From: Dipteronia dyeriana
Lineage: Eukaryota; Streptophyta; Magnoliopsida; Sapindales; Sapindaceae
Assembly (NCBI GenBank): GCA_032871835.1
Contig: CM065300.1
Span: 9,009,768-9,073,767, forward strand
Reading direction: 5' to 3'
DNA length: 64,000 nt
Part shown: in pieces, positions 11,742 through 23,715 of the stretch
Layout: each line of letters starts with the position of its first letter
Numbering within the stretch: the stretch's first letter is position 1
Made by a program: the position numbers and the translations under genes
Notes under the pieces: model-generated
Database searches by the model: none
What the model was told of the DNA's origin: nothing
Seen by the model: the letters and a program-made list of their open reading frames with translations, nothing else

Positions 11742-14507
11742 TCATTCCCTATTAGAGTCAATGTTAGGGCACGTTTGTTTATTGTGTCCAATTGAATAAC
11801 AGATGCTACATTTGCGGCGATATTTATCGGGAACACCTCTTCTTGTACCTTCATTAATCATAGGTGGATTAGGACATCTCCTGAAATTATGCCCTGGTTG
11901 TCCACATCTTCTACAGGATTGTGTAGTTGTTCTCTTCGAAGACGAGACATTGTGACCCGCCCTCGGGCGTCCTGCTTGTCTCCTTGAGTTTGGATTCAAA
12001 ATCACCCTCTGAGCAATGTCAGATGGCACAACCCAAGTGGAAGGATGGCTCACCGACATAATAGGAACCGAGTACGCGTTAATAAGTGTCTGTCTCTTAT
12101 AGCAGTCCGCACACAAAGTTGTGAAGTCCAAGTTTCGCTCCCTGTAAAAAACATTGAAAACGATCAGCTTCACCGAGAAAATGATCAGTACGAATACAAA
12201 GTTTTGAAGTCCAAGTTTCAGTAATGTACCGTGCTGCCGCAAGGGCGTGAGAACATGGAAAATGATCCATTTGAAATTTGTTGCAAGTACAAGTCTTCCG
12301 GGCTAAGTCAACAGTCCACTGTTTTCCAGACCGCTTGACCGGGAAAATGTTCCAGTCGACTGGATTTACGGTCAAATAACCACACTTCTCCACACGTTTT
12401 AAGAGCACAAGATGTGTTGCGTCGGTCAACTGATGACGCATGGTTTGTGCAGCTCTATAGCGATCATGAAACCACCGTTGCAACATATTCCTAATGAACT
12501 CAGTCAGAGTCAACATAGGTAGTTGGCGTGCAAATTTTAGGCATGAGTTTATGCATTCTGCAGCATTAGTCCTCATCACCCTGTACCTTCTTTCCGAGCA
12601 GTATACATGGGACCACTTGTGTGGACCGGTATCAATTACATAATCATATGTATTCTGGTGCAAGTTTCTTAACTCTTCCACATGATGGTTATATTCAAAC
12701 TCGGTGTATGCGTGGGCTGCTTTGTCCATTATTGCGGCAACATCCTTCCTATGAAATCGCTTTTTGATATTTTCAGCAAAGTGCCAGCAACATATGGTAT
12801 GGGTGGCATAATGGAACACTTTAGAAATCCCTACTTCAATGCTTGCATGCATATCATAAATGAAAACTAGCTCATCAATATGACCTAGGGCACCCTTCAA
12901 GCAATCTAAAAACCATTCCCATGAAAGGTTGTTTTCTGAGTCGCCATACCCAAAAGCAATTGGATAAACATGTTCGTTCCCATCTTGTGTTGTTGCAACA
13001 AATATTGTACCCCGGAATCGTCCCTTCAAATTGGTACTATCAATGGCAATGACTGGATGCATACACGTCCGGAATCCTCTAAGTGAGACATCAGTCGACA
13101 TGAAGAAGTACATAAATTTACCATCTTCATCGCACTGTAAGTCAGTGATTGTGTCGGGATTTTGTTGTTCCAAAACGTAACCAAATGATGGAAGCAGTTG
13201 GAAGGTTTCCTCATGCGTTCCATATGTCAGTGACAACACATAATCGAGGGCGGCGTGTGCCTTACTGTACATGATTTGGATTCCATACATTGATTTCATG
13301 TCGGCGATTATGTCCTTCGGACGCATTAGTAGACCATCTTGTTGTTGAAGTCTAGGTGCAATAACTTCTCCAATTATGACTGCACTAGCTTGTCGGTGCC
13401 GGCGGTGAATTTCCTCTAACGGACAAGTGTGTTCGTTGACAAAACTTCTTACTTGAAAGTATGTGCCTTCATCTCTCCTCACCGCTCTTAACTTCCACGT
13501 ACAATTTTCCATCAAACAAACTATATGTAATGTTGTCTTATTGGACCTTTTCACCTTCCACTCGAAGTTCTGCCGCATTGCAAAATGGCCTACTAGTCTC
13601 TTCAAATCCTTTTTCGTTGGAAAAAATTGGCCTTTATATATCATGCTTGTAGGTTCATCTTTAACCAAGTTCATGCTTTCACCAATACCAAACGAGTATG
13701 ATTCTGCTCCTGGAATAACCCATGTTGTGGTATTATCAGAATCATCTGAAGTTACATTAGCCCTCCCCTCGGAAGTCCCAGCTATATCTGGTGCACTGGA
13801 ACTGTGTACATGTCTTACACGTCTTTCCGTTTTGAAAGGTTCTACATCATCCTGATTGTCCTCTACATTTTCTACAAAATTGAAATTGCCCTCATTATCC
13901 ACCTCATGATTCACCTAAACATTCAGTGTTGTATTCTCCTCATTGTTGATGTCATTGTAGATCTCATTGTATTGGTGTACTGTTTACCATTCATCTCAAT
14001 ATGACAACCAAATACATCGTCGAATTGAGGTCCCGGTCTATTATCATGGGCGGCTACTTTCGGTTGGACAGCACATATGTTTTTCCGACCATCAATCTCA
14101 CTTCTTTCTGTGAACAACTGGTTGCTTCCGCTTGACAATCGAAATTGTTGGGTGTTATCAGGATGAGGGATATCTTCACCAATGACACCTCATGCTGGCC
14201 TCTCAATTAGACTAACACATACTTGAAGGATCACCCTATTTTCCCCTATCATAAACTGAACATCATCACTGTTTCTTATAAATGTACGACATGTAGTCCC
14301 ATAAACAATTGATAGAGACTGTAGCTCGGCACTGTATTTGTTCTCATCAAATTTCACAATGGTTTGCACGATCGACACCAGTTCGTCGTAACTCAAATTC
14401 TTTGACACATACAAACCTTGGTTATCGGAACCTAAATACCTCTGATTTCCGTCTAGTAATTGCTCTCATCGACCGTTGTAAGATATGACTATTCTCACCC
14501 TATCCAT
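11742..14507 (-). pseudogene. mudrA: MURA-like transposase of MULE-1 (mudrA, near-complete but interrupted)
   Basis: Two exons: 14507-12230 and 12141-11742, joined across a GT-AG intron. Order on the minus strand: an N-terminal PB1-like region (from 14507); an acidic linker; a FAR1/MuDR-type zinc domain around 13600-13400 (C..C...H.C); the MULE DDE core with D in PVIAIDSTNLKGRFRG, D in VFIYDMHASI, the CCWHF motif, and a likely E in NAAECIN; then a SWIM zinc finger CTCNKFQMDHFPCSHALA. Exon 2 adds zinc knuckles CRRCGQPGHNFRRC and CSICYSIGHNKQTC. All core residues are present from 13914 onward (605 aa open frame). The N-terminal part is broken by TGA at 14466-14468, TGA at 14190-14192, a frame change near 13980 and TAG at 13915-13917. 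A start downstream of these could still express the catalytic core. Confidence 0.9.
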
Positions 14508-14614
14508 TGTTCTATCAAAACCAACATAAAAAACCATTAATAAGAAAAAAATATTTCATATTAAATTTACAATTATAAAGGATTAAACAAAAATCAAAAG
14601 TGTAAGATATGAAG

Positions 14615-15035
14615 TTTTTTTTTAAACTGATCGACCTTTTTTTGTACATGATCGAGCCTTTTTTGTTCAAGACCGAGCTCTTTTTCTACATAATCGAGTT
14701 TTTTTATATTTGGCTCGAGCTTTTTTTCATATGGTTCAAGTTTGTTTCAAATATGGCTCGACCTTTTAATTTTACGGATCGAGCTTTTTTTTTAGGAATC
14801 GAGTTTTTTTGTAAGGGATCGAGCTTTTTTTGTGTGAGATCGAGCTATTTTTGTGAGGGATCGAGCTATTTGTGTCAAGGATCGAGCTTTTTTTGTCAAT
14901 GATCGAGCTTTTTTTTTATCGATCATTTTTTCGAGGGATTGAACTTTTCTTTTTACCTATCCGGCATCTATTTTTTAAATCGAGCTTTTTTAGAATTTGA
15001 TCGAGCTTTTTTTCAAATGTTTTGAACTTTTTTTT
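14615..15035 (+). repeat. MULE-1 array C: TCGAGCTTTTTT copies upstream of the transposase gene
   Basis: About 20 loosely spaced copies of GATCGAGCTTTTTT in the same orientation on the plus strand as array B. They lie between the start of the transposase gene (14507) and the right TIR, so the motif brackets the coding part of the element. Spacing is less regular (roughly 18-30 bp) and copies are more diverged than in array B. Confidence 0.85.
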
Positions 15036-15390
15036 AAATCTTTCCAGCTTTTATGCTCAATATTATAAACTTGTTTGCACCACTACAACTCAACTCGACC
15101 AAATATATATACAAAAAAATATGCATATATGTTCATTCATTCTTTTTCAAAAGTTTACAACTTCAAGACATCAATATAAAAAAATTGAAACAACATGTTC
15201 ATAAATGTTCATACAGTGTTATACCACACAGAAATACAATAAAAAATGGAAATGAAGATCAGAAATATTAATTTACCTTCTTGTGCAATATCTGGAATGT
15301 AGCTCGTTTTCTGAAGAAAAAATAGAGTAGGTGATTGATTTTCAGACAATTTTTTTGAACGACGGCCTTTAAAGAATAAAAAATCGATTT

Positions 15391-15505
15391 TTTAAAGGCA
15401 ATTTCGGTAGCTCACCATAATAGGTGTTTTTTAAACTTAACTTATTATAACGGTGACATCACTGCAAGGGACAAAAAAAAAGGTGACATCAGTCACCATT
15501 TCCAC
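15391..15505 (-). repeat. MULE-1 right terminal inverted repeat
   Basis: Reverse complement of the left TIR at 5520-5633. It shares the terminal GTGGAAATGGTGA, the GATGTCACCGTT block and CACCTATTATGGTGA. A T-run here is longer than in the left copy. Confidence 0.88.
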
Positions 15506-15980
15506 CGGATTTTAACCTTGAGTTGCCTTTTTATATTGATTGATTGAGACTGTCACTAAAAATTAGGCATTTCAAGTTTAAATTTTGCATTTATTATGCT
15601 TGTGTGAAAGTAAATTACATAAAAATATGGAAATCATATCATTGAATATAGAAGATGAGGAGTTCAAAATATATATAAAAGATAAGGATTAAGGAACAAA
15701 TGACCCATCTATTTTCATTGAAACAACATAATTAACTTAAACTAATCAAGAATGAGAGATACTACAACTTAGAATTGAACAAATAAAATGGTAATTTACT
15801 AATTAATCATCGACATATTCTAATTCTTCTTTTTCTTAGTCATTGACATCTTTTTAGACTACTACGACAAATTAAGAATCATTTATTTTTGTTTTTTTAG
15901 AGAGAGATTAATTGGGGTTGTAACATCAACAATAATATTGAATGTTATCCTCCGTACACGAAAGTCATTGACCGAGATCA
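15506..15980. other. Intergenic DNA between MULE-1 and the calmodulin-like gene
   Basis: AT-rich. It probably holds the 3'UTR of the calmodulin-like gene, which is read leftwards. No other feature is seen. Confidence 0.4.
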
Positions 15981-17708
15981 TCATCCAACGGTCATCATCA
16001 TCTTGACAAATTCATCATAGTTAACTTGGCCATCACCGTCCAAGTCAGCCTCCTTGATCATCTGTTCCACCTCCTCGTCCGTCAATTTCTCTCCTAGATT
16101 GATCATAACGTGCCTCAACTATACACACAAGAACAAGACACAAGATCAGAGAAATTAAATTAAATTAAACAACAAATTAATTAGATTCTCATCTGGATCT
16201 TACAAGTAAAATATGAATATAGAAAATTAGAAATGTGATGTAAACATGGGTATTGTTCATGCATGAGTCAAAGGTACAGAGTACTCCTAACAGGACAGCC
16301 GTATATATTTAACATAAACCTTGTTTAAACATGTGCGATTCAGACACCCATTAAAAATATTCATTAATTTTATATCATTTTTTTCTAAAACAACCTTCTA
16401 ATTACTAATTGAAATGGAAAAAAAAAAGGGGGAAGTATGAATTTGTTAGTAATTATCTAAGATCTTATTTGAGACTAAAAATATCGAATATTACTGAAAA
16501 CTTAATAGTGGTCGAAAACTGAAAACTAAAAAACATATTTGTTTTTTGTCACTGAAAACTGAATATAAATGATAAACTGTTTGTTTTTTTTTACTTTATA
16601 AATATCTAAAATTTAATACGTTTATATTTTTACTATTCTAATTATTTGTTATTATTTACATTTTAATATATTAAGGATAAGTATAATAAATAATTTAATA
16701 ATTATAAAACAAAATTATTTAGTTATTAACTATATTTTAAATTTATATTAACAATATTATTTAGATGCAATAAACTCTAAAATAAAATTAATAAAATTAA
16801 TTATCAAATTAAAGAAAAATAAACGAGTCATTACCGAAAGTCGGAATAAGATAAGAAAACCGGTCTCTAATTGTTTGAGTTTTGAAGCAATTAGGGTTTA
16901 TAATGTTTATGGTGAGAAAGGAAAAAAAAATATTAATATGAATAACAGTTTGACTGAAGACAAAATTGGAAATTAATTAGATTGGTGATGATAGTTTTGG
17001 AAGTAAAAAATTATATTAAATATTTGTGAATTTTTGTTAAATGAAAAGTGAATATCTAAACACATGGTATTAAAGGTTTCTTTTAAGTGGTTTTATCATT
17101 TAAAAAAAAATAATAGAATATATTAAGTGCCATTAAATATTAAGTGGAAAAATCAAACAGGACATAAAACTTCGAACGATAGTATTTAAGTAATTTTAAC
17201 ATAATTGATCGTAAATAAAAAACGACAAATTAAGTGGAGAATTTACCTCAGAAGCTGAAATGTAACCATTTTGATCCTTGTCAAAGACTTTGAAGGCTTC
17301 TTTGAGCTCCTCCTCAGCATCAGTTTCCTTCATTTTCTTGGCCATTAAATTCAAGAACTCTGTAAATTCAATGGTACCATTCCCATCAGAATCCACCTCA
17401 CTGATCATGTCCTGGAGTTCTTCTTCGGTTGGATTTTGATCCAAAGACCGAATCACAGTTGCCAATTCTTCAACAGTAATGCAACCTACATATATATATA
17501 CACAACACAGAGTTCATGTCATCAATCAAATCATTAATAATATATTACTGATCATATTCAATCATCAAAAAGCATGCACAGAAAATTAATCAATTCATCA
17601 ATTAATTAAAAACAAGAGTAACTAAAACTCACCATCCCCATCTTTATCAAATAGACAAAAAGCTTCTCTGAACTCAACAACCTGTTCATCAGTTAGTTTA
17701 TCTGCCAT
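15981..17708 (-). CDS. CML8: Calmodulin-like calcium sensor, CML8 type, 150 aa
   Basis: Three exons on the minus strand: 17708-17633, 17485-17247 and 16118-15981, all GT-AG and in frame, giving 150 residues. Four EF-hands are complete. The loops start DKDGDG, DSDGNG, DKDQNG and DLDGDG, each with the conserved Glu at position 12 (VEE, FTE, ASE, YDE). The protein starts [13 protein letters not shown] and ends FVKMMMTVG. Loop 1 is followed by CITVEEL, where canonical calmodulin has TITTKEL. That and the overall sequence match Arabidopsis CML8 and its relatives better than the 149-aa CaM1-7. There is no C-terminal prenylation motif. It would be a cytosolic or nuclear Ca2+ sensor that binds target peptides. 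Intron 2 is unusually long (1.13 kb) and AT-rich; intron 1 is 147 bp. Confidence 0.95.
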
Positions 17709-17746
17709 GATGGTGTCTGTTTCCCAGGAAAATTTAATTTTGAAAC

Positions 17747-17747
<1 letters not shown>

Positions 17748-17778
<31 letters not shown>
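17748..17778 (-). repeat. GT/GA microsatellite in the calmodulin-like leader
   Basis: A (GT)n run at 17748-17760 is followed by an (AG)n run at 17761-17778, some 40-70 bp upstream of the start codon. Read on the gene strand it is a CT/CA-rich 5'UTR or core-promoter tract, a common arrangement in plant genes. Length polymorphism is likely. Confidence 0.8.
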
Positions 17779-19787
17779 TTTGTGTATGTTGATTGTTGAG
17801 TATAGCTAAAGCTTAGCTGGGTTTATGTAGAAGTCCAATGTAGTTAAAGTGCAGTGAAATTTCTTTATTTTTTCTACTTAATTTAAACAAAAAATACTTT
17901 TATAATATAAGAGTCAAACTAAGGTTATGACTAGACCATTCATATTTCTCTGTACACAAACGAAATTAAATTAGTAGTATATAATAATTAAATTAAATAG
18001 TTGATTAATATGATTAAAATTTTAGGTGTAGATGGAGATTAATTTAGAAATAATAAAACATGTAAAAGACAGCTGTAAGGGTTAGAGGGATAGGAGACAG
18101 AGCAATAAAAAAAGAAGAAGAGAGAAACAGAGTATGGTGAGAGTATAGGGATATGTGTATTTTGTTTCCACATATTTCAAACCCCCCCAAAGACCACGCT
18201 GCGTTGCTTGCACGAGACCACACATTTTCAATCTCTCTTTAATTAATTACTATTGTTAATACTTAATACATTTTTTCAGTTTCTTACCCCTTTGATTCTA
18301 TCTATCACTTAGATTAATAGGACGTTAAACTTTTGAATCCGTCGTACACTGATACATATCAAAGTTTGGCTTGATTCAGAAGTTCTGGGTTTAAATTCCC
18401 CCAGATACGGTTGCTTCAGTATTTTATTTAAAACCCTTTATTAGTTCCCTATAATCTTTTCAGGAACCTCTAAAGACACAAATTTGAGATCTACGTGTTG
18501 TTGAATTGAGACTTGAGATAAGTCTTTTTTTTCTTTTTTCTTTTTTTTTGCTTACAAAATTATGGTACAGTAGATGGTACAAGTAGATAAGTTATGTAAT
18601 CAAAATATAAACTAAGGAACAGATACATATATTCAACGTTCATGCACATTAGAATATTGATTAATCAAATTAGAGTGCATGAAATAAAGAGAGAAGCTGA
18701 GTCATAACTCATAAATGAAGATGAAAGCAGAAGAAACATAAATGTGCTTTGCTGTCTACGCGGTTTTCTCTGGATTGGCTCGACTATCTATAAGTCAGCT
18801 TCTGATCCGGTAACCGTGTGTATTGCATGCATTATTATATTAGACCCGTGTAAATCAAACACTATAACTGAAAACCCATTATAAATACGTATTATCGGTC
18901 AATTAATTTCACAATCACGTGCAAATGTAAATATAGATGTACATATTACACAGGCAACACGGTCGGGAGGAGGACCGTCAACATTCAAAATAATGCCTTG
19001 AAGTGGAAAGTAGAAAGCATTGACTGGAAAAATCTGATTCAAGGATTTGAAGTTGAAATCTTCGGGCACCATTGATCACACATGAGAAATGTCACTTCCA
19101 TTGCAATCACAGCCTCACAGGGCTGGTCTGGACCACCTTGTTTGACACTGCAACAAATCTTTTTTTGTTGACCTTTTCTTTAAGAGAATTTATGACAAAT
19201 TTGATATAAATTTCAGATGAATTTCATGCAAAGTTATTAATAAATTTCATAGAGAGCACCCCAAAAATACAATTCATCAACTACATGTCTCCACCGACTG
19301 CCTATACATAAGAGAGCATAGCAAAAGTACTATACAATGTTAATCATGAAAAATAAAATAAAAAACAACAAAACAGAATACTATACAATGCCATTCTTTT
19401 TCTACTTTGGAAAGTTTCAACCTTTCTTTGTTCATCGAACTTCAAACAAGGACTACTGTTGAACCCACGAGTTGACCGAAAACGAAGGCCTTCTTATACT
19501 CAACTTATACTCCTTAGGGTTTATTGCCAATTTGCCATTTGCCATTCGAATTTTATTATGAAGTTGCACAAGTTTGGACCTCATGTATTATGTACACAAT
19601 ATTGAACAACTTAGGCAGCTTTCTATTATGCGAATTTTCATATAATAATTTAGCATCACTGCTAATACCTTGATCGTTCCCTGATCAGCCTCATCACAGT
19701 GATGAGTATTTTCTGACAACTGGTAGTCAATACTTGGTTAAGAGTTTAATAGGTATGAATATGATACAGTGGAGCCTTAAGACGTCC
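17779..19787. other. Intergenic region between calmodulin-like and PPR genes
   Basis: It holds the promoter side of the calmodulin-like gene (right of 17778) and the 3' side of the PPR gene. No coding frame is supported. Poly-T and AT-rich tracts occur near 18520-18550. Confidence 0.4.
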
Positions 19788-21896
19788 TCACCAAAAATCA
19801 CGACAAGAACAATATCCATCCTTGAAATGGTGAAATCTCAAGGAATCTCTGACAATAATCTGCAGGCCAACAATCTTGGCAATAAACTTGATGACATTAT
19901 GACAATCCCCACATATTCTCAAATTCTTAAACACCCGAATCGATGATTCTCCATTAGAATTGAGTATTCCGAAAGCAACAGCTAGCTTCTCACTGTGGTT
20001 GCAAAGAATTCCTTGTTTCTCCTCCTCTTTCACATCTTGCAAAACAAAATCAGTGTTGGGTATATACCCGGCCAATCTCATCTTCTCGCCCAACTCATCC
20101 AAAAATCTGTAAATCTCATCATATCGTCTGTTACTCCTATCACCAACTACGAAAGTGTAAACTCTATTTCCAACCTGGACCCAACTGTAACCTGGTGCCT
20201 TAACTATTTTTCTATCTCTCATCAATGTTCTAGTTTCTGAAGCTTCATCCCATAGTTTAGCAGTAACAAAAATATTAAATAGCAATACATAGTTTCCAGG
20301 GTTATCTGGTTCGATCTCAAACAATCGCTTGGCTGCAATCTTCCCCAACTCCACATTCTTATATACTCTACAAGCACCAAGCAGTGCTCCCCACGCACCA
20401 GCAGTTGGCTCTATAGACATTCTCTGAATGAACTCATATGCCTCTTTTAAACGACCAGCACGACTAAGGACATCAACCATGCAAGAGAAGTGTTCTGCTT
20501 TGGGTTCAATTGAATAATCTCTACTCATCGAGTTAAAAATCGAGAAACCTTTATCAACAAGACATGAATGGCTACAGCCAGACAGAACACCAATGAAAGT
20601 GACAGAATTTGGTTTGATTCCTGAACCCAACATTTTATGGAAGAGTGACAATGCTTCCTCTCCATTCCCATGCATTGAGTTTGCAATGATTATCGTGTTC
20701 CAGGTGATAGTATCCTTTATTGGCATCATATTGAAGACTCTCTGTGAAAGTTCCAAGTCACCACACTTAGCATACATGAAAATCAAAGCAGTTGTGGTTT
20801 TTAAGTCCTCGAGTAACCAATTCCTATAAATATAACCATGAATCTCCTTGCCTCCCTTTATGCTTTCCAAATTTGTACAAGCAGGTATGATACTAGCAAT
20901 CGTGATTCGATTTGGTTTGAAACCTGAATCTTGCATGTGACCAAAAATCTGTAAAGCTAGTTCATTTCTCCCATTTTGTGTGCACCCACCAATAATAACA
21001 GTCCAAGAGGCTATATTCAGTTTGACACTTTCATTTCGCATTCGATAAAACAAAGCAAGACCTTTCTCACATTCTTTATTTAGGAAGCATGCTGTTAATA
21101 TCACATTCCAAGACACAACATCTCGACGAGACATGTTTTCAAATACCATCTCAGCTTGTCCTATGCTCAAGCAACTAGCATACATATTCACAAGTGCACT
21201 ACTCACGAAAACATTACTTTCCATTCCATTCCTGATTGCATAACCATGAATCTGTCTTCCAGAATTCAAAAACTTCAAATCTGAGCATGCGGGTAGAATC
21301 GAAGACATTGTCATTGAATTGGGTTTCACCCCATTTGATCCCATTTTCCGAAAAGCCACCAAAGCTTGCTCTTGCATCCCACAATTAACATAAGAAGAAC
21401 ACAATGCAGTCCAAGAAACCACATCCTTAACAAGCATACCCTCAAAAACCCGTCTAGCTCCATCAATGTACTTACATTTTGAATACATATCAATCAACCC
21501 ATTACCCAATAAAGTATCTGAATGAAACCGGAACTGAATCGCGTCATCATGAACCTCTTTCGCCTTGAAAAGATCAGCTGCAGTGGCACACGCCCTGGCA
21601 ATCGACAAGAGCAGTAATCTATCGGGACTGATTTTCCTTGATTTCAGCGTATTGTACAGTTTTATCGCTTCTTTTGGGAACCCACGTTGTGTATGAGCTG
21701 AAATTATTAGTGTCCAAGCACGTAAGTCTGGTTGGGGAACTTTATCGAACAGATAGCGTGCACGTTCCAAGTCACCGGAATTTATACACTCTCTGACGAA
21801 TTTGAAGCTCCAGTGAGACAGAAAATTTGTTGGTGGCCTTGAAAGCATGTGATCTTGTCGTAAAAAAACCAATTTTTTTACGGAGTATTGAATCAA
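19788..21896 (-). CDS. Pentatricopeptide repeat protein, PLS class with E and DYW domains, 702 aa
   Basis: Intronless, 702 residues. From about residue 25 to 500 it shows PLS-type PPR motifs of about 35 residues (for example PDLRAWTLIISAHTQRG, KDVVSWTALCSSYVNCG, RDVVSWNVILTACFLN). These are followed by the E/E+ region (GAWGALLGACR, ELGKIAAKRLFEIEPDNPGNYVLL) and a C-terminal DYW domain. The DYW deaminase signature is present: HSEKLAVAFG, where His binds zinc and Glu is catalytic, and CGDCH, the two zinc cysteines. The protein ends DGYCSCRDFW, with Phe in place of Tyr in the name-giving tripeptide. Such proteins bind organellar RNA and edit C to U in mitochondria or plastids. The target site and organelle cannot be read from the sequence. 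The ATG at 21896 is the first in the frame. It is divergently arranged with the next gene. Confidence 0.93.
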   Translation of the reverse strand: MIQYSVKKLVFLRQDHMLSRPPTNFLSHWSFKFVRECINSGDLERARYLFDKVPQPDLRAWTLIISAHTQRGFPKEAIKLYNTLKSRKISPDRLLLLSIARACATAADLFKAKEVHDDAIQFRFHSDTLLGNGLIDMYSKCKYIDGARRVFEGMLVKDVVSWTALCSSYVNCGMQEQALVAFRKMGSNGVKPNSMTMSSILPACSDLKFLNSGRQIHGYAIRNGMESNVFVSSALVNMYASCLSIGQAEMVFENMSRRDVVSWNVILTACFLNKECEKGLALFYRMRNESVKLNIASWTVIIGGCTQNGRNELALQIFGHMQDSGFKPNRITIASIIPACTNLESIKGGKEIHGYIYRNWLLEDLKTTTALIFMYAKCGDLELSQRVFNMMPIKDTITWNTIIIANSMHGNGEEALSLFHKMLGSGIKPNSVTFIGVLSGCSHSCLVDKGFSIFNSMSRDYSIEPKAEHFSCMVDVLSRAGRLKEAYEFIQRMSIEPTAGAWGALLGACRVYKNVELGKIAAKRLFEIEPDNPGNYVLLFNIFVTAKLWDEASETRTLMRDRKIVKAPGYSWVQVGNRVYTFVVGDRSNRRYDEIYRFLDELGEKMRLAGYIPNTDFVLQDVKEEEKQGILCNHSEKLAVAFGILNSNGESSIRVFKNLRICGDCHNVIKFIAKIVGLQIIVRDSLRFHHFKDGYCSCRDFW

Positions 21897-22129
21897 TGTA
21901 TCTCATATCCTTCTAGTTTTTATGATATTCTTCAAAAACACAAGGCCGTTAGCCCGTTACAAAGGCGGGTGATTTTAAAGATTTTAGCAAAATTAAGGAA
22001 ATCACATAAATACCCTCTTGGACCGGGCTGGATTGAGCTTTGTCAAATTCTGAAAGGCCCAAATCACCTAAACACCCGACCCGATAAGTGCCAATCAATT
22101 TGTCCCAAAAAAAAATTGAAGCTTGAAGA

Positions 22130-23199
22130 GTGAAGAGTGGAGACAACGATCACCAATTCAAATCTTGCAATTTCAGTTGAAGATCAAACAGCAAGAGAAT
22201 AAACCGACATCTTCAATTCTTAGGTACGCAGTCTCCCTAATGTTTCAGATTCTCTTCATTTTTGGGTTGTGTGATTCTTGCTTATGTATAGACTGCGTAG
22301 AATATGGTGGTGGTGGTGGTGTGTGCAAAGTGTTTGATAAAATACCTGTGAGAGATGTTGTTAAGAGGTTAAGCTGATTTTGTCGAGCAGTTTTATCAAC
22401 TTATGTATTTAGCTTAGATTAAGCTGTCGAAGTTTGCTGTATAACACAAATGTCTAGCAAAAGTACTAATTTAGTTCACTATAGTTAAAAATCGTAGTCA
22501 AAATTATGCAGAAGAAGCGACAATTCTGTCTTAATGTGGAATCCTGCCACAGAAAATTGATCCAAATTGTCCCATAAGGCCCCAACCCACTTGGTTTATA
22601 TGCCAAAAAAGGCGGTGTGAACCACCCCCAATTAAATATAACAGAGACAGATTAAAAATATGTACATTCTTGTGAATCATATGTACATGGGAAGTGATGG
22701 TGAATTTCTGGGACACAATGGACTGGACTGGAGGCGCCGAAAAAGTTTTAAAATTTGGATAACTAGTTATTGAAATCAGCCAGGGATGAACTCCATTAAA
22801 GCAGATTAAAATCTTAACCGAACTATTCATGTACATTTTAAAGCAGCGGTGTTGCTTGTCGTAGCTAGTAAGACCCTGGTTATACTGTTGCTGATTACTT
22901 TTGTACAAACTGTTTACTCTATTTTATTTTTCTTTCCGGTAATGAACTTATGTAATATGTGATTTTTTGCTTTCAAAGTTTGTGATTCTATAATATATTT
23001 TTGTTATATCCTCAACCTCGTAATTTTCAACCGTATGCAATGTATTTCGTTGTTGACACCTATATTGTTTTCATTTTAGGGAGCTCTAGAAAGCCACTAG
23101 ATGAGTTTAATTTTCATCTAGCAACTTGGGATGAATTTGAGATTGAAATTACTCATCTAATAAGCCTAAGGTAGTTTAGAGCCATCAGAGGAAACGATA
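22130..23199 (+). other. Presumed promoter and 5'UTR (with intron) of the small membrane protein gene
   Basis: No coding frame is supported. A plausible 5'UTR exon ends near 22223 before GTACG. A plausible acceptor, TTTTAG, lies near 23080. A splice of this kind would explain the 1-kb gap before the ATG at 23200. The PPR gene starts only about 230 bp to the left in the other direction, so the two genes may share a short bidirectional promoter. All of this is inference from position. Confidence 0.3.
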
Positions 23200-23715
23200 A
23201 TGGAGGTGAAGGATAGTGGGAGTAATGGAGTTAATGAGATTCCTCTGTGGTGGGCTCTAGCAAGCATGTTACAACTAGGTTGGGGCATATCATCACTTCG
23301 AAATGGCTATAGCGGCAACGGTAATCTCATGCCATTGAAAGCATTTGGTGTTGCCAGCCTGTTTGTCGGTTCTGCTGCCACTGCCTCTGTTGCATTCCTT
23401 CGAGCCTCTGGCATCCACAAGGTCAAATTACTATCATATTTCATCTCTTTTATATTCACTTGATTTCCGTATTATTTATGTATATACTTATCTAAAAAAA
23501 ACAGGTGGAAGACCTAATTGAAGTAGGTGCAAATATAAGAACCATGCTTGGGGCTCCTCCTCGACGAGTACGTGATGAGTAAGTATATGTTTTATAATCT
23601 GTTGGATGAAAAAAAAATGATCTATGTTTCATGCAATAATCATTGACTTATTGATTCATTTTTGGATAGAAAAACTGATGATGACAAGAGGCTCGAGTCA
23701 AGTTCACAGCTTTGA
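23200..23715 (+). CDS. Small plant membrane protein of unknown function, 113 aa
   Basis: Three exons, 23200-23421, 23505-23578 and 23670-23715, join in frame across GT-AG introns to give 113 residues. I do not recognise a named family. Two hydrophobic segments are visible: residues about 15-30 (IPLWWALASMLQLGWGI) and about 48-68 (KAFGVASLFVGSAATASVAFL). A short hydrophilic tail follows (VEDLIEVGANIRTMLGAPPR, then acidic and ending SSSQL). Length, Gly-rich helices and a short tail suggest a small integral protein of an organellar membrane, but that is a guess. The start was chosen because it is the first ATG and gives a typical acidic, Ser/Gly-rich N-terminus. Confidence 0.75.

Larger units (their letters stand above)
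5520..15505. mobile_element. MULE-1: Mutator-like element with DUF1985/Ulp1 and MURA genes
   Basis: The element is bounded by inverted repeats of about 115 bp. Both ends read inward as GTGGAAATGGTGA, followed by GATGTCACCGTT, TTAAGTTTAAAA and CACCTATTATGGTGA. Inside are two convergent genes, as in classical MuDR: a DUF1985 plus Ulp1-like peptidase gene on the plus strand (8134-11563) and a MURA transposase gene on the minus strand (14507-11742). Three subterminal arrays of a TCGAGCTTTTTT motif surround them. MULEs carrying Ulp1-like genes are known in plants (the KAONASHI type). Exact ends are uncertain by a few bases because I found no convincing 9-10 bp target-site duplication (5511-5519 does not match 15506-15514). 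Both genes carry stops or frameshifts, so this copy looks non-autonomous now. Confidence 0.88.
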
